NCBI GenBank assembly: GCA_943371235.1
Contig: CALRTZ010000009.1
Span: 6,656-70,655, forward strand
Origin: CAJBVG01 sp943371235
GTDB lineage: Bacteria; Bacteroidota; Bacteroidia; Sphingobacteriales; Sphingobacteriaceae
Direction: 5' to 3'
Length of the DNA: 64,000 nucleotides
Below the pieces are notes generated by a model. It did not search any database. It saw nothing but the letters and a program-made list of their open reading frames with translations, and was not told the origin of the DNA. Shown here in pieces: positions 1 to 6,173 of the stretch. The number at the start of each line of letters is the position of its first letter. Within the stretch, counting starts at the first letter, position 1. The position numbers and the translations under genes are program-made.

Positions 1-398
1 TGACTTACTTTAGCATCAAAATAACCTTTGTTAAATAAGTAAAGTTCCATTTGTTGAGCAGAGTATGCAGCAATACTCGAATCGTAAATTACAGGAGGTT
101 CTGCAATTTTATTTTTTAGCCAACGGTTAATTCTTGTATTTTTAGTTGGGTTGATGGTGTTATAAATAAAAAGCTTCGGTTTAAATAAGCCCAGTCCTCC
201 GGATTTAGTATTTGGTTTTTGTCTGATGAAAGTGTTTAATTCATCTTTTTCAATAGTACTTACTCCGGTAATTTTATTTTTATGAACCAGCGCCTGATTA
301 CCACTGAGTTTACGTGTACTCGCGCAACTGCTAATGAGTATAAGAGCAGAAATGATTATAATTGTATTAAACGTATGCTTGAGTAAAGATGATTTCAA
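1..398 (-). CDS. BamA/TamA-superfamily outer-membrane lipoprotein, N-terminal part (TamL-like)
   Basis: The leftward frame is open from the window edge, so only about 130 N-terminal residues are present. It begins with a hydrophobic signal followed by a lipobox (LISSC, cysteine near residue 20), so the product should be a lipoprotein. After that comes a segment typical of the Bacteroidetes lipidated TamA variant: a short basic stretch, 'LVHKNKITGV', then a POTRA-like region ending 'LYLFNKGYFDAKVS'. The family inserts or transports proteins at the outer membrane. No ATG is available: TTG at 398 or GTG at 404 are the only in-frame starts after a stop at 410. Either overlaps the 5' end of the divergent methyltransferase gene. 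The assignment rests on the signal peptide and the POTRA-like tail and is moderately sure. Confidence 0.62.
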   Translation of the reverse strand, partial: MKSSLLKHTFNTIIIISALILISSCASTRKLSGNQALVHKNKITGVSTIEKDELNTFIRQKPNTKSGGLGLFKPKLFIYNTINPTKNTRINRWLKNKIAEPPVIYDSSIAAYSAQQMELYLFNKGYFDAKVS

Positions 399-1156
399 AA
401 TCACAAATTAGTTTTATTAAATCGTTGCATCAAAAGAAATTCCGCAGAGAGTATCGCCAATTTATAGTAGAGGGCGAGAAACTATGCGATGAATTTATAC
501 ATTCTAACTTTAATGTTAGGCAAATATATCTTTTAGATAGCAAACGTGTAAAGTACGAAGTTCTTTTGTCAAAAATATCGAAAAAAATAGATATCGTAGG
601 GGTTCGACCAGATGATTTGGAGCGAATGAGCACCATGAGTACGGCTCCAGATGTATTGCTGTTAGTTGAAATGCCAGCGGAGTCAACTGTTTCCGAAGCA
701 GAATTTAATTACAGTACTGATATAACTTTGGTATTAGACGGGCTTAAAGATCCTGGGAATATGGGTACCATTATCCGGATTGCCGATTGGTATGGGATTA
801 AAAACATCGTATGTTCTGCAGATTGTGTAGAGCTTTATAACCCTAAAGTGGTACAATCTACCATGGGTTCGATTTTGAGGTTAAGTGTTTTTTATACTGA
901 TTTAGAAAATTACTTTGCTGATTTAAAGGAGGTAAACATTTATGGGGCACTACTCGAAGGACAAAATATTTATAGGTTAGATGGTAAAATAAACGGTTTA
1001 TTGATGATGGGAAGCGAGTCGCACGGAATTTCTGAATCTTTGAAGAAATACATTACACATCCAATTACCATCCCAAGTTGGGGAGGGGCCGAAAGTTTAA
1101 ATGTGGCAGTAGCTACTGGAATATTATGCTCTGAGGCGCGAAGAAGAGAATATTAA
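389..1156 (+). CDS. TrmH/SpoU-family RNA 2'-O-methyltransferase
   Basis: A 255-residue SPOUT methyltransferase that transfers a methyl group from S-adenosylmethionine to a ribose 2'-OH in rRNA or tRNA. The N-terminus (SKSQISFIKSLHQKKFR...FIVEGEKL) is the SpoU substrate-binding domain. The trefoil-knot SPOUT motifs follow: 'LDGLKDPGNMGTIIR' near residues 116-130, 'NPKVVQSTMGS' near 152, 'MGSESHGIS' near 208 and the C-terminal 'SLNVAVATGIL'. Length and motif order are normal. The start is fixed by the conserved M-SKSQI beginning, although it overlaps the divergent lipoprotein gene. The exact target nucleotide cannot be told from sequence. Confidence 0.93.
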   Translation: MISKSQISFIKSLHQKKFRREYRQFIVEGEKLCDEFIHSNFNVRQIYLLDSKRVKYEVLLSKISKKIDIVGVRPDDLERMSTMSTAPDVLLLVEMPAESTVSEAEFNYSTDITLVLDGLKDPGNMGTIIRIADWYGIKNIVCSADCVELYNPKVVQSTMGSILRLSVFYTDLENYFADLKEVNIYGALLEGQNIYRLDGKINGLLMMGSESHGISESLKKYITHPITIPSWGGAESLNVAVATGILCSEARRREY

Positions 1157-1176
1157 TGCCTTTTTTTTGCATTTCA

Positions 1177-1207
1177 TTTGTGCTAAACCAATTATTTAGT
1201 ACATTTG
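1177..1207 (+). promoter_or_regulatory. Bacteroidetes-type promoter of tRNA-Cys
   Basis: TTTG at 1177-1180, a 19-base spacer, then TACATTTG at 1200-1207. This matches the Bacteroidetes sigma-A consensus (TTTG / TAnnTTTG). The tRNA begins 16 bases after the -7 box. The tRNA-Lys promoter in this window has the same spacer and the same -7 box. Confidence 0.75.
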
Positions 1208-1223
1208 CAAACTCTAAAAAGAG

Positions 1224-1294
1224 GGTCGAGTGGCCGAGTGGCTAGGCAGAGGTCTGCAAAACCTTGTACAGCGGTTCGAATCCGCTCTCGACCT
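1224..1294 (+). tRNA. tRNA-Cys (GCA)
   Basis: A complete cloverleaf: acceptor GGTCGAG pairs with CTCGACC, the D stem is GCC/GGC, the anticodon loop is CTGCAAA (GCA), and the T arm is AGCGG-TTCGAAT-CCGCT. The discriminator base is T at 1294, the known identity element for cysteine tRNA. CCA is not encoded. Confidence 0.95.
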
Positions 1295-1329
1295 CAAAAA
1301 ATACAGATTGAACAAAAAATATTACGAAA

Positions 1330-1482
1330 ATGGGAGTTACTAGACTAAAAAGAAAAGACAGAAAGAACAAAACTGTTTCTAGATTGAAAAAACAACGCTT
1401 AAAAATGGCGACTGATAAATCAATTAAGAAACCAGTTGCTCGTCCAGAATTAGCAGTTGCTGAAGCAACGTCTGCGGAGTAA
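1330..1482 (+). CDS. Small basic protein (50 residues)
   Basis: An ATG-started 50-residue frame lies 35 bases after tRNA-Cys. It begins MGVTRLKRKDRKNKTVSRL, so the first half is extremely rich in Lys and Arg. The C-terminal half is Ala/Glu/Val rich and acidic. A strong terminator follows. The composition and size suggest an RNA- or ribosome-associated peptide. Bacteroidota carry lineage-specific small ribosomal proteins, but I cannot match this one to a named family from memory. That it is a real gene is supported by the charge pattern, the position between a tRNA and a terminator, and the conserved-looking start. The function is unknown. Confidence 0.7.
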   Translation: MGVTRLKRKDRKNKTVSRLKKQRLKMATDKSIKKPVARPELAVAEATSAE

Positions 1483-1523
1483 TTATTTACGTCTGAAGAA
1501 ATTAAATTTATTTGAATTTAATG

Positions 1524-1554
1524 AATCCCGAGTGTTTCATTCGGGATTTTTTGC
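1524..1554 (+). terminator. Rho-independent terminator
   Basis: AATCCCGA (1524-1531) pairs with TCGGGATT (1541-1548) around a 9-base loop and runs into TTTTTT. It closes the tRNA-Cys/small-protein unit and sits between convergent genes. Confidence 0.85.
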
Positions 1555-1556
1555 GT

Positions 1557-1823
1557 TTAGCGTTTGCTTATTTTATTTAGGCTTATGCTGCGTTGCATGC
1601 TGCATTTAAAGCGATCTACTTCACTGTTTCTCTTTTGCATGTGTTTGGTAGTCCTGCCCGACATCCGCTTTCTCCACATCTCAAAACTACTACGTTTCAT
1701 TTCGGTACGCATTAAGGCAATCACTTCTTTTTCCGGAATTCCAAATTGTGCTTCTATGGCTTCAAATGGAGTACGATCTTCCCAAGCCATTTCTATTATG
1801 CGGTCTATCTCTGCTGTAGTCAT
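1557..1823 (-). CDS. DUF2805 / TIGR03643 family protein
   Basis: An 88-residue protein with the hallmark beginning of this family: 'DRIIEMAWEDRTPFEAIEAQFG' (residues 7-28), then 'EKEVIALMRTEMKRSSFEMWRKRMSGR'. The fold looks like a short helix-turn-helix followed by a basic tail, which fits a small DNA- or RNA-binding protein, but no member has a known role that I can cite. It lies 35 bases downstream of pyrD and is probably the last gene of the leftward lpoB-pyrD operon. Confidence 0.85.
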   Translation of the reverse strand: MTTAEIDRIIEMAWEDRTPFEAIEAQFGIPEKEVIALMRTEMKRSSFEMWRKRMSGRTTKHMQKRNSEVDRFKCSMQRSISLNKISKR

Positions 1824-1858
1824 AAGGGCTTAACAGATTGGGGAGGAAAGAGTTTTTA

Positions 1859-2911
1859 TCAATGTACATTGTACAATGTACGTTGTACAATTGCATTGTT
1901 TATACTACTCACCAACCCCGGCCCTTCATAAATAAAACCTGTATAAAGCTGTACCAAGCTTGCTCCGGCATTTAATTTATCGATGGCATCTTGTGCGGTG
2001 TGTATTCCACCTACTCCAATTATAGGGAAACTGTTGTTAGATTTTGTGCTTAGGTACTTAATAACTTCTGTGGATCTTTTGGTTAAGGGTTTGCCACTTA
2101 AACCGCCGGCGCCAATGTTGTGAAGTGTTGTGTTGCTTGTTGTTAAATTTTCTCTAGAGATGGTGGTATTACTTGCAATTACACCAGCAATTTTCGTTTC
2201 GTTTACAATTTCTACAATATCGTCTAATTGCTCATTCGTTAAATCGGGTGCTATTTTTAATAAGATAGGTTTTCTTTTTTCCTTTTGCTCGTTCAGTTTT
2301 TGCAAATGGTTTAGCAATGCTTTTAAGGGTTCTTTTTCTTGTAATGCCCTTAAATTAGGCGTGTTTGGAGAGCTTACATTAACTACAAAATAATCAACAT
2401 AAGGAAAAAGCCCTTTGAAACATTTTTCGTAATCGTTTACCGCTTCTTCGTTCGGTGTGATTTTATTTTTACCTATGTTACCGCCCACAATTAAATTGCT
2501 TGGCTTAGACTTTAAGCGTTCTATAGCACCCTCTAAGCCTTGGTTGTTAAAGCCCATTCTGTTTATAAGCCCGCTGTCTGCAGGTAATCTAAACATACGT
2601 GGTTTAGGATTTCCCTCTTGCCCAACAGGTGTAATAGTTCCTATTTCAATAAAACCAAAACCAAAATTGGCTAGCTCTTTATACAATTTCGCATCTTTAT
2701 CAAATCCTGCTGCTAAACCAACTGGGTTCGGAAATTCGATGCCAAAAACAGTTCGTTTTAGTTTAACATTATTAACCTCAAATATACTTTTGGTTATCGC
2801 CGCAATACCCGGAATAGCTTGTGAAATTTTAATTAATTTAAAAACGAAATGGTGAATTTTTTCTGGATCAAACAGAAAGAAAATAGGGCGGAGAATTAGT
2901 TTATAAAACAT
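1859..2911 (-). CDS. pyrD: Dihydroorotate dehydrogenase (quinone), class 2
   Basis: A 350-residue flavoenzyme that oxidises dihydroorotate to orotate in pyrimidine synthesis and passes electrons to membrane quinones. It has the N-terminal amphipathic helix of class 2 enzymes ('ILRPIFFLFDPEKIHHFVFKL'), the FMN-barrel motif 'GLAAGFDKDAKLYKEL', 'MGFNNQG', the catalytic-serine segment 'NVSSPNTPNLR', and the phosphate-binding 'GVGGIHTAQDA' with 'GASLVQLYTGF'. The last ten or so residues are encoded by an intergenic GTAC-type repeat array, so the natural stop has apparently been overrun. The start overlaps mnmD by 11 bases, which indicates translational coupling. Confidence 0.96.
   Translation of the reverse strand: MFYKLILRPIFFLFDPEKIHHFVFKLIKISQAIPGIAAITKSIFEVNNVKLKRTVFGIEFPNPVGLAAGFDKDAKLYKELANFGFGFIEIGTITPVGQEGNPKPRMFRLPADSGLINRMGFNNQGLEGAIERLKSKPSNLIVGGNIGKNKITPNEEAVNDYEKCFKGLFPYVDYFVVNVSSPNTPNLRALQEKEPLKALLNHLQKLNEQKEKRKPILLKIAPDLTNEQLDDIVEIVNETKIAGVIASNTTISRENLTTSNTTLHNIGAGGLSGKPLTKRSTEVIKYLSTKSNNSFPIIGVGGIHTAQDAIDKLNAGASLVQLYTGFIYEGPGLVSSINNAIVQRTLYNVH
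1861..1891 (-). repeat. 7-bp GTAC-type array fused to the pyrD 3' end
   Basis: Four heptads of the form GTACATT/GTACAAT/GTACGTT lie inside the last codons of pyrD. The same word family recurs at 31690-31740, upstream of the acetyltransferase-like gene. Confidence 0.8.
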
Positions 2912-3605
2912 ATGGTAAAGTTGCGCGCATCATTTCGCGTTTGCCTGCAGCCCCTTGTGGGCGTTCAATTTCAAAGCCTAAGTCTTTCAACTGTCTTTTT
3001 AAATCGCCGGTAACGCTATACGTCACAAATATACCTTTATCTTTTAAAAACTTACATGCATGTTTTATAGATTCTTCAGTCCACATTTCAGCTTGGTGTA
3101 CTTTAGCAAAGGCATCAAAATAAATAATGTCGAACTTTTCTAAACCAACATAGGAGAGGAGAGTGCAGTTTTCGATTTTCAAATTCACTTGTTCAATAAT
3201 TTGAGTGCTTTTTTCGAAACATGTATTGTAATTAGACAAAAACTGGTCAAATAACGATTTGGAATTTACGAATGAATTGTACCCAGTTTCGTTTAAAATA
3301 TTTTGCGAAAGCGGATATGCTTCTATACCAGTGTAGCTTAGTTTTAGGCCTGTAGATGCCGCATAATCTGCACTTAATAAGAAATTAAGTCCTGTGCCCA
3401 ACCCGATTTCTAAAATAGAAATTTCGTTTTTTTGTGTTTGTTGATGGTAGTATTTTAATCCAGAATTTACAAATACATGTTGCGATTCTTGCAAGGCACC
3501 ATGTTTTGAATGGTAATTTTCACCTACCTGAGGGTTGAAGATGGTTTTGGAACCATCTGCAGTATTAACAAGCGTTATATTTTTTAGGAATTCACTATTT
3601 TGCAT
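2901..3605 (-). CDS. mnmD: tRNA (mnm5s2U34) methyltransferase, stand-alone
   Basis: A 234-residue class I methyltransferase of the MnmC N-terminal family (DUF752). It methylates the 5-aminomethyl group of the wobble uridine, the last step towards mnm5s2U34. Seen in the sequence: SAM motif I 'EIGLGTGLNFLL' near residue 66, 'YTGIEAYPL' and 'YFDAFAKVHQAEMWTEES' with the family's DAF...W signature. The FAD oxidoreductase half of the E. coli MnmC fusion is absent, as is usual for Bacteroidetes. It overlaps both neighbours (11 bases each), so rhodanese, mnmD and pyrD should be translated together. Confidence 0.9.
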   Translation of the reverse strand: MQNSEFLKNITLVNTADGSKTIFNPQVGENYHSKHGALQESQHVFVNSGLKYYHQQTQKNEISILEIGLGTGLNFLLSADYAASTGLKLSYTGIEAYPLSQNILNETGYNSFVNSKSLFDQFLSNYNTCFEKSTQIIEQVNLKIENCTLLSYVGLEKFDIIYFDAFAKVHQAEMWTEESIKHACKFLKDKGIFVTYSVTGDLKRQLKDLGFEIERPQGAAGKREMMRATLPYVL

Positions 3606-3972
3606 TTTTCATCCCAACTTTCAAGAGGTCGTGGTAACCTCCATCTAAATCATACACATGCTTAAAACCTTTCTTACGTAATACGGCTGAGGCTTTTGCA
3701 CTTCTTACTCCGATAGCACAATATACAAAAATTGGCTGCTCACGGTCGAGTTTCTCAATTTCGGCTTCGAATGTTGCAGCACTTACATCTGCATTTTTTG
3801 CATTCTCAATATGTCCTTCAGCAAATTCATAAGCAGTGCGCACATCTAAAATGGTTCCTCTGTATTTAAAGTAGCTCGCTTTAAATTCAATAGAGTTCAC
3901 TTTAAGTGCCGATTGGCTCATCGCCAATAAACAGATTAGTAGTAAGGAAAATGCTAAAAGTAATTTTTTCAT
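3595..3972 (-). CDS. Secreted rhodanese-like domain protein
   Basis: A 125-residue protein with a signal peptide (residues 1-20, 'LLLAFSLLLICLLAMSQS') and a single rhodanese domain. The active-site loop is 'YCAIGVRS' with cysteine 85. 'ILDVRTAYEFAEGHI' and 'GFKHVYDLDGGYHDL' are the usual flanking motifs. Such domains carry sulfur as a persulfide, but an exported single-domain member has no assured substrate. It is the gene between the COG3014 lipoprotein and mnmD. Its link to thiouridine modification is tempting but unlikely given the export signal. Confidence 0.85.
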   Translation of the reverse strand: MKKLLLAFSLLLICLLAMSQSALKVNSIEFKASYFKYRGTILDVRTAYEFAEGHIENAKNADVSAATFEAEIEKLDREQPIFVYCAIGVRSAKASAVLRKKGFKHVYDLDGGYHDLLKVGMKNAK

Positions 3973-3996
3973 TCTAATTATTTTACACCCTTCGCA

Positions 3997-5415
3997 CTAT
4001 CTTGCAAAAGCAGTTCTGCCGTAGTACGATTGACTTTCGAAGTTCTGATAGGTTTGGAACTGCGTTTTGCCTTTCTGTATTACAAAGTTAAACTTTTGCT
4101 CGCGAATTGTTCTATTATCAAACGAACGAAGTTTCATATTTATTTCCTGAGCACCTGCAGGTAATTCAATTCGGGTGTAAGAAATGGTGTTTGGCAATGT
4201 TTGCCAATTACGTGTATCAGCCTTTTCGGTAATGGCATTCACAATCCCAACAAACGAGCCTGCATGCTGGTTTTGGTCTCTCATAGCATATTCTGCAGCT
4301 TTTTTCGTAGCCAATCTCATTAATGAACTTCCCATTTCACGGAGCATTCTATCTTGCAATGTTTTAAAGGCTATAGCATTAATATCTTCCGCTAATTCTA
4401 AGGGGTAATCTTTTGCATTGGCTACAATACTGGCACTTGCATAAAAGGGTTTGCGCTCTAAATATTTTGGAAAAGCCACTCTTACAAATTCTAAATCGCC
4501 CAATCCACCAGATTTGTTATCGTCTTGCTGCACCGGAAAGGGAAGAGATAATCCTAAATCTTCGTTCACAAAGGTTATATAACCGCCTTGCCCCTTTACA
4601 ATACTAAAATTTATACTGTTCTCTGCTTTAACTGGGCTTAATCCATTGTTCCAGAAAAACACTACTTCGCCGTTGTTAGCATTGCGAGGTACATTTTTCA
4701 GTTTAAATTTTTCTTCGAAACGGATTCCCTCATCCTCAAAACCCATTTCATACGCAGTTCTTATCACATCTTTTTTTAGTTGTAAAGGAATCGCCGTTTT
4801 AAACTGTGGTTCGTATGTTTTTTCATAAGCTTCAACGGCATTCCTATAGCTAATAAATGCATTGTTAACATCGCCGGTTGATTCGTAAATAATGCCCATA
4901 AGGTTTAATCCAAAGGCATCTTCAGAGTATCTGTTTTTCTTGGTGTATTTATCGTTTAACCGTTGAATTTTCAGATTCAATCGTTTGCATTCTACAATTG
5001 CTTCATCTGCTCTGCCAAGTTGTGCATAGTTAAGGGCTTTGTAATAATGTATAAGTACTTTCTCAAAATCTTCACCCGTATATTGTTTTTGCATAGGGTT
5101 TGTAATGAGCGATAAAGCTTCGTTACCTAAATTTTTTTGGTAATCTTCAATGGTTAAATCTGCTTGGTTAAAGTACTCGTTGCTCTTCGCATAATTACCG
5201 GTAAGCATTTCTAGCGTACCGGCATTCATAAAATAGAGTAACCTATTTTTTCCTTCTGGCCCCTTTTTATCGTTTGCTAAAAACTCCTTTGCTTTATCAA
5301 TATTTCCTTGCTCAATATTAGTGTTAAACTCTTCGAGTTTTTGGTAATAAGTTGCGCAAGCACTAATAAATAATAGGCTTGAGAGAAAGATAAGAATTGT
5401 AAATTGCTTTTTCAA
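3997..5415 (-). CDS. COG3014-family TPR lipoprotein
   Basis: A 472-residue lipoprotein: signal peptide and lipobox 'LLFISACA' (cysteine 20). It has several TPR-like helices in the first 200 residues ('NAGTLEMLTGNYAKSNEYFNQADL', 'HYYKALNYAQLGRADEAIVECKRLN', 'GIIYESTGDVNNAFISYRNAV') and a beta-rich C-terminal half ending 'QNFESQSYYGRTAFAR'. It starts 2 bases after lpoB, an arrangement that in other bacteria pairs COG3014 proteins with LpoB-like lipoproteins, so a role in activating cell-wall synthases at the outer membrane is plausible. The biochemical function is not known. Confidence 0.82.
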   Translation of the reverse strand: MKKQFTILIFLSSLLFISACATYYQKLEEFNTNIEQGNIDKAKEFLANDKKGPEGKNRLLYFMNAGTLEMLTGNYAKSNEYFNQADLTIEDYQKNLGNEALSLITNPMQKQYTGEDFEKVLIHYYKALNYAQLGRADEAIVECKRLNLKIQRLNDKYTKKNRYSEDAFGLNLMGIIYESTGDVNNAFISYRNAVEAYEKTYEPQFKTAIPLQLKKDVIRTAYEMGFEDEGIRFEEKFKLKNVPRNANNGEVVFFWNNGLSPVKAENSINFSIVKGQGGYITFVNEDLGLSLPFPVQQDDNKSGGLGDLEFVRVAFPKYLERKPFYASASIVANAKDYPLELAEDINAIAFKTLQDRMLREMGSSLMRLATKKAAEYAMRDQNQHAGSFVGIVNAITEKADTRNWQTLPNTISYTRIELPAGAQEINMKLRSFDNRTIREQKFNFVIQKGKTQFQTYQNFESQSYYGRTAFAR

Positions 5416-5417
5416 TG

Positions 5418-6002
5418 TTAGTTTTGAATTGCTTTTTTAATTTTCTTATCGCCAATCCATACCTTTTCATTGGTTTCTAAATTGGTTAATTCAAGGTCAA
5501 CTTGGTAGTATACTACTTTGTTTTTGCCATATTCGTCAACAATAGAGGTAATTACTCCATTTAACATAAAATCTGCACCTTTTTCTAATCCCCATTTCTT
5601 TTTAGTGGTTTCAGAAGAAAAAGTTTGTTGATCATTACGCTCGTCGCGTAACTCCTTACGAGCTTCACCGGCTTGTACTACAGTTACTAAGCCAGAGTTG
5701 ATGAATGCCTTTTCGATGTCTTTGATGAACGTTTCAGATTCTATGTGTTCGGTTGTTTTGTTTCTAACGGTTCCAATAATTACTACTGGTTTTTTACCTT
5801 TTGCGGTAGTGAAATCTGTTCTCCAAGGTTTAGCCATGCAATCACTAATCATTTCATTTGAAACTAAACGAGAGTCGGTATCGTTCCATCTTCCACTTAA
5901 ATCTGTTTGTTGAGTTGGATCTATTCTTTCTACCGTACGTGATTTACAAGCATTTAACACAGTTAAACTTGCAATGCCGATTATCATTAATGTCTTTTTC
6001 AT
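5418..6002 (-). CDS. lpoB: Penicillin-binding protein activator LpoB-like lipoprotein
   Basis: About 194 residues from ATG at 6002. An upstream in-frame TTG at 6026 falls inside a promoter-like -7 box and is rejected. The signal ends in a lipobox (VLNAC). The LpoB-type domain has 'WNDTDSRLVSNEMISDC', 'PVVIIGTVRNKTTEHIESETFIKDIEKAFINSGLV', and the C-terminal 'DFMLNGVITSIVDEYGKNKVVYYQVDLELTNLETNEKVWIGDKKIKK'. LpoB stimulates the bifunctional peptidoglycan synthase PBP1B from the outer membrane. It is the first gene of the leftward operon and shares its name-giving fold with Gram-negative homologues, although the partner PBP is not in this window. Confidence 0.85.
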   Translation of the reverse strand: MKKTLMIIGIASLTVLNACKSRTVERIDPTQQTDLSGRWNDTDSRLVSNEMISDCMAKPWRTDFTTAKGKKPVVIIGTVRNKTTEHIESETFIKDIEKAFINSGLVTVVQAGEARKELRDERNDQQTFSSETTKKKWGLEKGADFMLNGVITSIVDEYGKNKVVYYQVDLELTNLETNEKVWIGDKKIKKAIQN

Positions 6003-6023
6003 ATTCTTTTGGTTTATCTTGTT

Positions 6024-6031
6024 CAAATATA
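6024..6031 (-). promoter_or_regulatory. Candidate -7 box of the lpoB operon
   Basis: TATATTTG on the minus strand matches TAnnTTTG, 22 bases before the lpoB ATG. A TTG lies about 25 bases upstream, a looser spacing than at the tRNA promoters. Confidence 0.5.
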
Positions 6032-6141
6032 TAATTATCTATTTTTATTTTATTGACAATTGAGAAACGATTATACCCTATAATAATTGTTTTTTTGATG
6101 AATTAAGCTTCTCTTATATTACAAACAAACGCTTATTTTTC

Positions 6142-6149
6142 TATTTTTG
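6142..6149 (+). promoter_or_regulatory. Candidate -7 box of valS
   Basis: TATTTTTG fits TAnnTTTG and lies 24 bases before the ATG at 6174. No clear -33 TTTG is visible at the standard distance. It overlaps the TTG codon at 6147 that would otherwise extend the valS frame, which argues for the ATG as the start. Confidence 0.5.
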
Positions 6150-6173
6150 TGGTCTTTCGCAAATATTTTACAA

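Noticed and set aside
2457..2855. 132-codon open frame opposite pyrD
   Set aside because: Antisense to a conserved enzyme, composition follows pyrD codons, no family resemblance.
6147..6173. Nine-codon N-terminal extension of valS from TTG 6147
   Set aside because: The TTG lies inside a TAnnTTTG promoter box, and ValRS proteins begin close to the ATG at 6174.
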